A DNA stretch of 64,000 nt, taken from assembly GCF_018390575.1 (NCBI RefSeq), contig NZ_JAHBCJ010000006.1:62001-126000 (forward strand), read 5' to 3'. Below the pieces are notes generated by a model. It saw nothing but the letters and a program-made list of their open reading frames with translations, had not been told where the DNA came from and made no database searches. Origin of the DNA: Bhargavaea massiliensis (GTDB lineage: Bacteria; Bacillota; Bacilli; Bacillales_A; Planococcaceae). Of this stretch, positions 45,031-52,801 are shown piece after piece. The position numbers were made by a program, and so were the translations under genes. Each line of letters starts with the position of its first letter. The first letter of the stretch is position 1.

Positions 45031-45360
45031 AAAAGGATGATGGATCATGGAAACCAGGAGGACAAAAAAATAGGCAGATCGAGGCAAGTATCTGCCGCAG
45101 CAATTGACCGGAGTGAATCCGGACAGCTTATGCAATGGACTCAGGGGATGGTAGACAATGGACACCAGGAGGACACAAGAAAACCCGCCTGACTTGGCTT
45201 AGGTTTTCGGCAACGAACGACCGGAATGAGTTTCCGGACAATCTGTGCACGTGACTCAGGAGATGGTGCCAATGGAAACCCGGAGGACAGCCGGCAAAGA
45301 CTGTGGCGTACAGTAAGTTTTTTGTGAAAGTGCATTTGACAGCCTGACTGTAACTCTGGT
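45031..45360 (+). repeat. Three tandem ~112-base units, each with a micro-ORF and hairpins
   Basis: Units begin near 45031, 45141 and 45256. Each has a Shine-Dalgarno-like AGGGG/AGGAG, then ATGGAxACCxGGAGGACA. The shared reading frames give METRRTKK (45047-45073), MDTRRTQENPPDLA (45158-45202) and METRRTAGKDCGVQ (45272-45316), with ATG spacing of 111 and 114 bases. Behind the shared codons every unit has a hairpin of different sequence at the same place: GGCAGAT/ATCTGCC, AAAACC/GGTTTT and ACTGT/ACAGT. Units 1 and 2 also share GACCGGA..TCCGGACA hairpins, and all end in TGACTC-like or GGACTCAGG-like sequence. The pattern suggests a repeated structured RNA or tandem leader peptides. I know no family that fits. 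Confidence 0.7.
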
Positions 45361-45480
45361 GGTCGCTGGTGTGACACCTTAGCCGGAAAGGCAACGGCAG
45401 TCTGGCCGATCATCTGCAAATGGCGAGATGGATGACTTTTTTCGTCAGCGCAGTACCTGAAGCAAGTTTTCCGTTAGCAG
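45361..45480. other. Non-coding stretch after the tandem repeat
   Basis: No gene is seen. A short block with CCGG and GGCAACGGCAGTCTGGCCG could be a decayed fourth unit, but the match is weak. Confidence 0.3.
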
Positions 45481-45481
45481 G

Positions 45482-45513
45482 GAAACCGCCCGATCGATTG
45501 ATCGGGCGGTTTC
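45482..45513. terminator. Strong bidirectional hairpin downstream of the thioesterase gene
   Basis: A perfect 14-base stem, GAAACCGCCCGATC with its complement, around GATT. T content is modest on both sides. It can end the thioesterase transcript (minus) and any plus-strand transcript from the repeat element. Confidence 0.75.
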
Positions 45514-45525
45514 TCCTGTTGTGGT

Positions 45526-46017
45526 TTATTTCTGCAAGAATGTATCAGGCATGACGACAGCCACCACTTCGCCGGTAGCGCATACTTCCCCGTCCGCTTC
45601 AACTTCAACGTTTACCTTGAACTTTTTCGGATGGATTTCCTCCACTTGCCCCGTCGCTTTCAGGAGCTTTCCGTGGGGAGTCGGTTTTTTGAAGTCCACA
45701 TGAAGAGATGCAGTGACGAACCTTGGCGGATCCTCCCCGTCACCCGGTTCAAATCCGTTTTTCCTGTGCAGTGCAAGGGACGCGGAGCCAGTTCCGTGGC
45801 AGTCAACGAGTGAGGCAAGGACGCCTCCGTAAACAAATCCCGGAAGAGCCAGCTCATCGCCCGCAGGATCGTAGTAGGTGACTGTTACGTCCCCTTCCCA
45901 ACCCGTCCGAAAATGATGGCCCTTTGCATTACGCCTTCCGCACCCGTAGCACCAGGCGAAATCGTCCGGATACTCATCCTGGATGGCATGGATGATTTCT
46001 TTTGCTTCTCGCACCAT
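45526..46017 (-). CDS. PaaI-type hotdog-fold thioesterase
   Basis: This 163-residue cytoplasmic protein has the hotdog thioesterase fold. WCYGCGRRNAKGHHF is a common N-terminal lead-in for the YbgC/PaaI-like group, and the helix with the active-site Asp is seen in YGGVLASLVDCHGTGSASLAL (about residues 82-102). The final strands ATGQVEEIHPKKFKVNVEVEADGEVCATGEVVAVVM complete the sheet. It likely hydrolyses an acyl-CoA; the substrate is not evident. ATG 46017 has GGAGGGA. It is alone. Confidence 0.85.
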   Translation of the reverse strand: MVREAKEIIHAIQDEYPDDFAWCYGCGRRNAKGHHFRTGWEGDVTVTYYDPAGDELALPGFVYGGVLASLVDCHGTGSASLALHRKNGFEPGDGEDPPRFVTASLHVDFKKPTPHGKLLKATGQVEEIHPKKFKVNVEVEADGEVCATGEVVAVVMPDTFLQK

Positions 46018-46329
46018 CTAAATCCCTCCTATTTCCCCATTATCTTCTTCCCCTCTTCGACAGCTTTTCCGGATTTCCTGCTAGCAAATTAAAAGAGACA
46101 GGGAAGGAATAGGGTCGCAGGAAGAGCTTTGTTGGCCACGCATCGCTTTTGGCCACAGATGCATTTACTGAGATTGCTTAGCTGTACCTCGTATGATTAC
46201 CAAACGTCCAAAGGTGTAAGACACACTAATGTGTGTTAAATCAACTGAAATTGAGTTTAGTTAACATTAAATTCGGTTTCATCAGTGATTAAATTCCAAA
46301 TACTTCTGTCTATACAGTTGCTAATAGAC
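46018..46329. other. Gene-free stretch at the left edge of the low-GC island
   Basis: No gene is seen. Base composition falls sharply from about 46,140 onward (TTAAATCAACTGAAATTGAG and similar), marking entry to AT-rich DNA. Confidence 0.5.
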
Positions 46330-46378
46330 AAACAAAAACCAGGCAAAGAAAAACATTTTGCTTTTCTTTGCCTGTTAT
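46330..46378 (-). terminator. Terminator of the low-GC two-gene unit
   Basis: CAGGCAAAGAAAA pairs with TTTTCTTTGCCTG and is followed on the minus strand by GTTTTTG. Confidence 0.8.
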
Positions 46379-46386
46379 TAAAAAAC

Positions 46387-46833
46387 TCAATTTACTTTCT
46401 GATAAGTTCTGGCGTTTAACCAAGTATGTCTTATGATTTGATAAACAATTAAGACCCCTACTATAAAGCTTGGTCCTAAAAGTTGTTGAGTCAGATTAAA
46501 TACCGCAGTGTCGATATACAACGCCAACAACCATCCGACGATCAAAAAAACGACTTGAGTTAATGCACTTACAATTAGAATTTTTTTAAGAAATCCCTGA
46601 TTTTTTATCATAAGCCAAACTGCAACAGTAATAATATAAATTGACAATGCGAATTCAATATAAACAGTCCAGTTGTTTAATGTGTTAAGTTCCATATAAG
46701 CAACGTTGGCTTTCAGTTGGTTACTGGCCCACTGATTTCTAATCGCTTCCTTGTAGAGTTCTAATCCTATAAAGAGACCATTTAAAATAACGAGAAAGCT
46801 CACAAACAGGCCTATTAATCTGTTATTATTCAT
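46387..46833 (-). CDS. Hypothetical four-helix membrane protein
   Basis: This 148-residue protein has four likely membrane helices: LIGLFVSFLVILNGLFIGLEL, VYIEFALSIYIITVAVWLMI, ILIVSALTQVVFLIVGWLLALYI and LLGPSFIVGVLIVYQII. I do not recognise the family. The DNA is clearly richer in A+T than the flanking genes, so it was probably acquired. The start at 46833 has GGGGAGAG nine bases upstream. It lies 44 bases after a secreted-protein gene on the same strand, and the two share a terminator. Confidence 0.7.
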   Translation of the reverse strand: MNNNRLIGLFVSFLVILNGLFIGLELYKEAIRNQWASNQLKANVAYMELNTLNNWTVYIEFALSIYIITVAVWLMIKNQGFLKKILIVSALTQVVFLIVGWLLALYIDTAVFNLTQQLLGPSFIVGVLIVYQIIRHTWLNARTYQKVN

Positions 46834-46877
46834 TAAGCGGACTCTCCCCTCTATTAGCAATGATTCTCTTGTGAACG

Positions 46878-47576
46878 TTATCTTAATTTATATGTTGGAT
46901 TTACATATCCCCAATCATAACATTTCCCTAAGGGGATTTCGACGCCTCCAATTTCAATTGGAATCACTACCCTTCCTCGCATTCTGTAAGAAGCATAGAA
47001 ATCAATTCCTCTGTTACCACTAGTGTATCGATATCCCGTTGAAATATTGCTGACCTCTTCAGTAAATGCTGCTCCAAAGTTAGCGCTTACATTTACTGTT
47101 GGATTACCTAATGCTGTAAAAGTACCATTTGAATTCTCTCTATAACTAATCTTTAAAGCAGTTGACCATTCTTTTCTAAACTTTTTTGTATTGTCATATT
47201 CCAAGTGATAAACATGAACTGTGCGGTTTACTGTCGAACCTATTGAGTATGGTTGGATTAACATAGGATTAGTATTGTCTTCAATATATCGCAAAGATAA
47301 TCCGTGTTCCTCTAGCCCTCTAAGAACTGCTTCATAATTTTGATGTTCTAAATTCTTCTTGATTTCCATACTTATTCCTTTTGAAATAACATCGCCTGAT
47401 GTTTGAATAACATCAATATCATCAATTGGAGCATTTTCAATAAAATCTTGGAAAACAACATTTGTTTTCTTAACGGTTACACTTTCAGTTTTCAGCTGAT
47501 CTGCACTTACTCTATCAATCTTCATAAACATAAATAGCGATGAAATCACTAGCAAACAAACAGCAACTTTCTTCAT
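46878..47576 (-). CDS. Secreted hypothetical protein in the low-GC island
   Basis: This 232-residue protein starts with a typical signal peptide (MKKVAVCLLVISSLFMFMKIDRVSA, cut near VSA-DQ). The mature part is helical at first (ISKGISMEIKKNLEHQNYEAVLRGLEEHG) and then beta-rich, with repeated aromatic strands (VHVYHLEYDNTKKFRKEWSTAL, TGYRYTSGNRGIDFYASYRMRGRVVIP). I do not recognise the family; secreted bacteriocin-like or adhesin-like proteins of Bacilli can look like this. The start 47576 follows AAGGGG. AT-rich codon use contrasts with neighbours. It forms a unit with the downstream four-helix membrane protein, which could provide immunity or export; that is speculation. Confidence 0.7.
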   Translation of the reverse strand: MKKVAVCLLVISSLFMFMKIDRVSADQLKTESVTVKKTNVVFQDFIENAPIDDIDVIQTSGDVISKGISMEIKKNLEHQNYEAVLRGLEEHGLSLRYIEDNTNPMLIQPYSIGSTVNRTVHVYHLEYDNTKKFRKEWSTALKISYRENSNGTFTALGNPTVNVSANFGAAFTEEVSNISTGYRYTSGNRGIDFYASYRMRGRVVIPIEIGGVEIPLGKCYDWGYVNPTYKLR

Positions 47577-47963
47577 GTACCTTACCCCTTTTCTCTTTTT
47601 TAGTGCCAAGCGTATTGTGTTAATCCTCATTATTATTCAGTATTGTCGTGAGCATAATTATCTAATTCTTTTTTCATGTTGCGCCGACTTGTTCGCCATA
47701 AACAAAACGAGATGTTTTATTTTCTTCTGCTGTCGGTACGGCGGTTTGTCGTAACTTTTTTGTGATTTCGACATACTTATTACTTTTTATTGAAACCCAT
47801 CCTTTACCGAGACTCATCCAATGCCTGTTCCTAATATCGCTGATCGTCTCGGCAACAGACACCAGATGGTTTTAAGGATTTATGGACATGCTATAAAATA
47901 GCTCGAAAACCGAAAGCCCTTGCTTTTTCCAGAGCACTCGCCTTGTGAATTGGGCAGTTTTTA
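47577..47963. other. AT-rich stretch without a convincing gene
   Basis: Two short minus-strand frames exist (47674-47862, 62 codons, and 47872-48063, 63 codons, the latter running into the terminator). Neither has a good ribosome site or a recognised family. They could be remnants of the transfer event that brought the island. Confidence 0.4.
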
Positions 47964-48007
47964 CAAAAAGACCTCGGATTACCCGTGATGTATGGGGTTT
48001 CCGAGGT
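47964..48007 (-). terminator. Terminator of the P450 gene
   Basis: Minus strand: ACCTCGGAaacCCC pairs with GGGtaaTCCGAGGT and is followed by CTTTTTG. It lies 80 bases past the P450 stop. Confidence 0.8.
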
Positions 48008-48086
48008 ACTAACCGTTTTATATAACAAAATGGACCAGAAAAATTTCTTCTAATTCCGTACATATCCGCTGGACCACTACTTTGAT

Positions 48087-49334
48087 TTAATTTTCCTTCA
48101 CGCTGATATTGTCCATGATGAAGCGGTCTTTCGGCAAGGTCGGCATGCGGACCATGTTGATGGTGAGGTCCTGCTCCGGAACGTAGTAGGACAGGTTTTC
48201 TGTCAGGTACCGCACACTTTCTTCGATAATCATGACGGTAATCGGTTCACCGGGGCACCGGTGGCCGGTATCCGGATCACCGCCGCCCTGCGGGATAAAG
48301 TTGAACCGGTCATCGACAAAGTCATTGAACCGGTCGGGGTTGAATGTCTCCGGCTCTTCCCAGATGCGCGGATCCCTGTTGATGCCATGCACATCCAGGA
48401 TCACATGACGGCCTTCTTTAAACTGATAGCCTTTCCATTCAAAGTCTTCTTTGACAACTGCCGGAAGGAATGGCGTGAACGGATAAAAACGCCGGACTTC
48501 GTTGGCAAAGTTGTTCAGCTCTTTGGTGGTGGCCAGCTTGTCCTTCCATTCCGGGAAATCATGCAGGGCCAGTGCGGCAAACGCGACAAATCGGGCGACT
48601 GCGACGGCAGGCCGGATGACATTGAGGAGTTCGATGGCAGCCATATGGGCATCCAGCAGTTCCCCTTCTTCCTCATGGAAAGCGACGGTATGAACCGGAG
48701 TGCCTTCCTCAGCGTTCATCCTGCCGTCCCGGACCGCTTCGATCACTTCCTGGATCCAACCTTCCGTCTCCGTCCGAACTTTTTCTCCTTCCCGGTATCG
48801 TTTACCGACGCCGCCCGCAGCATCAATCATCACACCGACCTCATAGGCCCGCCGCCAGGATTCCGCATCCGTCAGCGGGACGCCTGTCCATCGGCACATG
48901 GCCCTCAAGATCAGTTCCTCTGACTCATCAAACAGGACGGCCCGCTTTTTCTGCTCCATTTCCAGGCCCTTGCGCTTCCACTCTTCCTGAAGGATCGTCC
49001 GGAGCTGTGCCAGCCTCTCGTCGGTCATCATCGACATGAACATCGCTTTCCGGATCTTGTGCTTTTGTCCATCCTTCGTATGGATTCCATTAACGCCGAA
49101 CAGCGTTTTCTGGATGCGTTTCGGCATCGCGCCTTCCCGCTTGATCTTGGATTCATCATAAAACAATTCCGCTGCGTCCCGTCCGGTCATGACGATCATT
49201 TTCTTGCCCAGGATCCTCGCCTCGAACACGTCGGTATCCATTTGGGACATCCGCTTGCCGACAAAGTTGTAGCCTTCGGTGACCACGTTTACCGTACTGT
49301 CGATCATCTTGATTTCTGGAATCTGTTTGGTCAT
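48087..49334 (-). CDS. CYP152-family cytochrome P450 (fatty-acid peroxygenase)
   Basis: This 415-residue haem enzyme uses H2O2 to hydroxylate or decarboxylate long-chain fatty acids. The family-defining Arg-Pro that salt-bridges the substrate carboxylate is present (R241-P242 in NVIRPAVAVARF), and the haem Cys is C360 in QGGGDPDTGHRCPGE. Residue 85 is His, in GVNGIHTKDG, with Phe79 nearby; the alkene-forming OleT has His at this position, while the hydroxylase P450-BSbeta has Gln. So decarboxylation to terminal alkenes is possible in addition to hydroxylation. ATG 49334 has AGAAGAGGTG. It is alone, beside the low-GC island, but its own composition is normal. Confidence 0.93.
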   Translation of the reverse strand: MTKQIPEIKMIDSTVNVVTEGYNFVGKRMSQMDTDVFEARILGKKMIVMTGRDAAELFYDESKIKREGAMPKRIQKTLFGVNGIHTKDGQKHKIRKAMFMSMMTDERLAQLRTILQEEWKRKGLEMEQKKRAVLFDESEELILRAMCRWTGVPLTDAESWRRAYEVGVMIDAAGGVGKRYREGEKVRTETEGWIQEVIEAVRDGRMNAEEGTPVHTVAFHEEEGELLDAHMAAIELLNVIRPAVAVARFVAFAALALHDFPEWKDKLATTKELNNFANEVRRFYPFTPFLPAVVKEDFEWKGYQFKEGRHVILDVHGINRDPRIWEEPETFNPDRFNDFVDDRFNFIPQGGGDPDTGHRCPGEPITVMIIEESVRYLTENLSYYVPEQDLTINMVRMPTLPKDRFIMDNISVKEN

Positions 49335-49492
49335 CAGTACACCTCTTCTGTCACTTAGTTCTTTTTCTATTCCCTAAATAACCAAAGGGATAACGTCATC
49401 CATTAAGTCAGAAAGCTCAGAATCTGCTTTCAATAAAGTTATGAATGTTATACAATTAATTCGACTACCGTAAGACTAAGGGGGAAACACCA

Positions 49493-51307
49493 TTGTCCGC
49501 AATTCCGCGTTCAGAAGTGAAACTCGAAGAGACATGGAACCTGAAGGACCTGTTTGCTTCGGAATCCGATTACGAAGCAAGGCTGGATGAGATCCGAAAA
49601 GCTGTCCGCAAGTTTTCCGAACAATACAAGGGCAAGGTCACGGATTCTGCTTCCGCTCTTGCAGCACTCAAGGATTACGCCTCGCTCTATGAATTGATCG
49701 TCCCTGCCGGTACTTATGTGAGCCTTTTGCAGAGCGAAGATCAGACAAACAGCGACCATCAGATGAGAGGGGCGGCTTTTGGCTCGCTCATGGCAAAAAG
49801 TTCTTCCGAGATGAGTTTTTTTGAAAGTGAGCTTTCTCAGCTTCCTGAAGAAGAGCTGAAGAACGCAATGGAGCAATCTGAGGACTTCCGCATTTATTTA
49901 AGAGATATTCTCCGATTCAAGCCACACAAGCTCCATCCGGAAGTGGAAAAAGTGCTTGCCGCGTTTTCTTCCGTATTTGATGCGCCTTATGAACTTTACA
50001 ATGTCACAAAGCTTGTCGACATGAACTTCCCGGATTTCGAAGCAGGCGGAGAGCAGTTCCCGAACAGCTACAACCTGTTTGAAGGAACTTGGGAGAGCGA
50101 TCCGGACACGGAAAAACGCCGTGCTGCTTATAAAGCGTTCTATTCGAAGCTGGCCGAATACCAGCACACAACCGCCAAGACCTATGACACCCACCTCCAA
50201 ACGGAGAAGACAACTTCCGATCTTCGCGGATTTGACACGGTCTTCGATTATCTGCTGTTCAACCAGGAAGTGGACCGGGAGCTGTATGATCGCCAGATCG
50301 ACCTCATCATGAACGAATTGGCGCCGCATATGCGCAGGTATGCCAAACTGCTTCAGGGTGTTCACGGGATCGACAGGATGACCTTCGCTGACCTGAAAGT
50401 ACCGCTTGACCCGTCGTACGAACCGAAAATTACAATCGACGAGTCCAAAAAGTATATTTTTGACGCCCTGTCGGTGATGGGCGATGACTATTCGGAAATG
50501 CTGAAGCGATCCTATGACGAACGGTGGACAGACTTCGCGCAGAACAAAGGTAAATCGACGGGCGCATTTTGTTCCAGCCCGTATGGCGTACACCCATATA
50601 TCCTGATTTCCTGGTCAGGCAGCATGGAGGATGTGTTCGTCCTGGCGCACGAGCTCGGCCATGCCGGCCATTTTTATAATGCCCACAAACATCAGGGAAT
50701 CTTCAATGCACGGCCATCCCTTTACTTTATCGAGGCTCCATCGACGATGAATGAAATGCTGATGGCCAACCACTTGCTTAAGAACTCGGATGACCCGAGG
50801 TTCAAGCGCTGGGTCATCGCCTCCATCGTCGCGCGGACTTATTATCACAATTTCGTCACCCACCTTCTCGAAGCCGCCTATCAGCGCAAAGTTTACGAGC
50901 GGATCGATGACGGGCAGAGCGTCAATGCAGGCGTGTTGAATGAACTGAAGCGCGGTGTGCTTGAAGAGTTTTGGGGCAGTGACATCACGATCGAAGAAGG
51001 CGCCGAACTCACTTGGATGCGACAGCCGCATTACTACATGGGCCTATACCCGTACACTTACAGTGCGGGCCTGACGATTTCCACACAAGTATCCAAGCGG
51101 ATCCTGGACGAAGGCGAGCCTGCTGTGAACGACTGGCTGGAGGTCCTGCGTGCCGGCGGCACAAAATCACCGGTTGAACTCGCAAAAATGGCGGGCGTCG
51201 ACATCACGACGGATGCTCCGCTCCGTGACACCATCGCCTATATCGGAAGCCTGATTGACCAGCTTGAGAAACTGACCGAAGATGTCGCTTCAAGCAGCAA
51301 AGCCTGA
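49493..51307 (+). CDS. pepF: Oligoendopeptidase F
   Basis: This 604-residue cytoplasmic M3 zinc peptidase cuts short peptides. The metal site is HELGHAGHF (near residue 386) with Glu in PSTMNEMLMANHLL, about 25 residues downstream. The N-terminal LEETWNLKDLFASESDYEARL is diagnostic for PepF, and the C-terminal YPYTYSAGLTISTQVSKRIL closes the active site. The start is TTG 49493 after AAGGGGG; length is standard. It is monocistronic. Confidence 0.95.
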   Translation: MSAIPRSEVKLEETWNLKDLFASESDYEARLDEIRKAVRKFSEQYKGKVTDSASALAALKDYASLYELIVPAGTYVSLLQSEDQTNSDHQMRGAAFGSLMAKSSSEMSFFESELSQLPEEELKNAMEQSEDFRIYLRDILRFKPHKLHPEVEKVLAAFSSVFDAPYELYNVTKLVDMNFPDFEAGGEQFPNSYNLFEGTWESDPDTEKRRAAYKAFYSKLAEYQHTTAKTYDTHLQTEKTTSDLRGFDTVFDYLLFNQEVDRELYDRQIDLIMNELAPHMRRYAKLLQGVHGIDRMTFADLKVPLDPSYEPKITIDESKKYIFDALSVMGDDYSEMLKRSYDERWTDFAQNKGKSTGAFCSSPYGVHPYILISWSGSMEDVFVLAHELGHAGHFYNAHKHQGIFNARPSLYFIEAPSTMNEMLMANHLLKNSDDPRFKRWVIASIVARTYYHNFVTHLLEAAYQRKVYERIDDGQSVNAGVLNELKRGVLEEFWGSDITIEEGAELTWMRQPHYYMGLYPYTYSAGLTISTQVSKRILDEGEPAVNDWLEVLRAGGTKSPVELAKMAGVDITTDAPLRDTIAYIGSLIDQLEKLTEDVASSSKA

Positions 51308-51319
51308 TCGGTCTCTCCT

Positions 51320-51349
51320 TCCCTCTTCCGCAACCGCGGAGGGGGTTCT
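51320..51349 (+). terminator. Terminator of pepF
   Basis: CCCTCttCCGC pairs with GCGGaGGGGG around AACC and is followed by TTCTTTGATTTT. Confidence 0.6.
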
Positions 51350-51377
51350 TTGATTTTCCGAGAATCCGCTGTATAAT
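51350..51377 (+). promoter_or_regulatory. Sigma-A-type promoter of the purine permease gene
   Basis: TTGATT (51350-51355) and TATAAT (51372-51377) are separated by 16 bases, in front of the NCS2 permease. I checked the following leader for a purine riboswitch and did not find one. Confidence 0.65.
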
Positions 51378-51450
51378 AGAGAATTGTGGCTTACTCCATT
51401 ACGGAGTGAAGCGGGTAGGGAGAGGGATAATTGAATAGCAGGGTTTCACA

Positions 51451-52734
51451 ATGAGAAAAGATTTTTTTGATTTGAAGGGACACGGGACAACCGTCCGTAC
51501 AGAAGTGATGGCCGGGTTTGTCGGCTTCTTTACGATTGCCTATATCATAGCGGTCAACTCGTTTATCCTTGCCGAGTCCGGGATGCCACTTGAAGGCGCC
51601 ATGATTGCCACGATCCTGATTTCGTTCGTCGGCTGCCTTCTAATGGGCTTTTGGGCCAACGCGCCGATTCTCCTTGTTCCCGGAATGGGCATCAACGTCA
51701 TGTTCACTTATACGTTTGTCCATTCAATGGGACTGGATTACCGGACAGCCCTGACACTTGTGTTCATTTCCGGTGTCTTGTTCGTGGCGGTCGCCTTCAC
51801 GAAACTGGGGGCCATCCTGAACCGGGTGATTCCGCAATCACTCAAAGTGGCCATCACGGTCGGAATCGGACTGTTCCTGATTTTTATCGGCCTGGAGAAA
51901 GGCGGCGTCATCGACCGCGGCACAAGTTCCATGATTGCGCTGGGCGATCTCTCTGATCCGAAACTGATCGCCACGGTCCTGACGCTCATCATCACACTCG
52001 TCCTGTTTGTGCGCAACATCACCGGACACTTTCTCTGGGCGATGATTGCGGGAACCGTCATCGCGGCACTGTTCGGCATTTTGCCTGATGCTTCCGGTAA
52101 CGATGAAATTTCACTTTCTTCATACAGCGATGTGTTTGCTGCATGGTCGTTTGACAGTGTGCTGTCCATGGCGTTTATCGTCGGAACGTTTTCCCTGACG
52201 ATGGTGACCGTCTTCGAGAACATCGGTCTCGTGCAGGCACATACCGCAGCCGCGGGCCGTCCGCAAAAGGCGGAACGGGCCCTTCAGGCGACTTCGCTGT
52301 CCGCCATGCTGTCCGGCCTGTTCGGCTCGAGCACGCCGGTCGCAACTGCGGAAACGGGAGCTGTCATTGCAGCGGGCGGACGCACCGGGCTCAGCGCGGT
52401 CACGACAGGAATTCTGTTCCTGTTGTCGGTTTTCTTCATTCCGGTCATCCAGTTTATTCCGGATAATTCAATTGCCCCGATTTTATTGATCATCGGAGGA
52501 TTGATGGTTCAGAATATCACTGACCTGGATACATCCGATCTGACTGAGGCGTTTCCTGCGATCTTCCTGATCGCCATGATTCCGTTTACCCAGAGCATTG
52601 CGGATGGGGTTGCCGTAGGGTTCATCCTCTATCCGCTATTGAAACTGGCAAGCGGACGGGCTCGGGAAGTCGCCAAGCCGCTCTACGTGATTGCGGTCCT
52701 CTTCATCCTGAATTTTGCGGTTTATCTCGTCTGA
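51451..52734 (+). CDS. NCS2 purine permease, AzgA/PbuG type
   Basis: This 427-residue membrane protein imports hypoxanthine, guanine or adenine with protons. It has 12 to 14 hydrophobic segments. Family marks are GHGTTVRTEVMAGFVGFFTIAYIIAVN at the start, APILLVPGMGINVMFTYTFV in the first repeat, and GLFGSSTPVATAETGAVIAAGGRTGLSAVTTGILFL in the second, with the substrate-contacting Glu in ATAETG. It sits alone, 144 bases downstream of pepF. It ends in a strong terminator shared with the convergent MerR-type gene. Confidence 0.92.
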   Translation: MRKDFFDLKGHGTTVRTEVMAGFVGFFTIAYIIAVNSFILAESGMPLEGAMIATILISFVGCLLMGFWANAPILLVPGMGINVMFTYTFVHSMGLDYRTALTLVFISGVLFVAVAFTKLGAILNRVIPQSLKVAITVGIGLFLIFIGLEKGGVIDRGTSSMIALGDLSDPKLIATVLTLIITLVLFVRNITGHFLWAMIAGTVIAALFGILPDASGNDEISLSSYSDVFAAWSFDSVLSMAFIVGTFSLTMVTVFENIGLVQAHTAAAGRPQKAERALQATSLSAMLSGLFGSSTPVATAETGAVIAAGGRTGLSAVTTGILFLLSVFFIPVIQFIPDNSIAPILLIIGGLMVQNITDLDTSDLTEAFPAIFLIAMIPFTQSIADGVAVGFILYPLLKLASGRAREVAKPLYVIAVLFILNFAVYLV

Positions 52735-52748
52735 GATACCGCCATAGA

Positions 52749-52787
52749 AAAAAGGCTTTCCGGAACAGCAGTTCCGGAAAGCCTTTT
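52749..52787. terminator. Bidirectional terminator between permease and TipAS regulator
   Basis: AAAAGGCTTTCCGGAAC pairs with GTTCCGGAAAGCCTTTT around AGCA. Confidence 0.9.
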
Positions 52788-52801
52788 ATAATGGAGGTGA
52801 T

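Noticed and set aside
44907-45107. 66-codon plus-strand frame overlapping the first tandem unit
   Set aside because: No ribosome site, no homology, and it crosses the repeat in a frame different from the three conserved micro-ORFs.
45128-45419. Minus-strand frames across the tandem repeat with repeated CPPGxH
   Set aside because: The peptide repeat is a by-product of the nucleotide repeat; frames are interrupted by stops between units and lack ribosome sites.
47872-48063. 63-codon minus-strand frame as a transposase remnant
   Set aside because: The peptide end (KTAQFTRRVLWKKQGLSVFELFY) vaguely resembles a transposase N-terminus, but I cannot name a family, it contains the P450 terminator, and there are no inverted repeats.
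51378-51450. Possible purine riboswitch before the NCS2 permease
   Set aside because: The conserved loop and stem elements are absent in the short leader.
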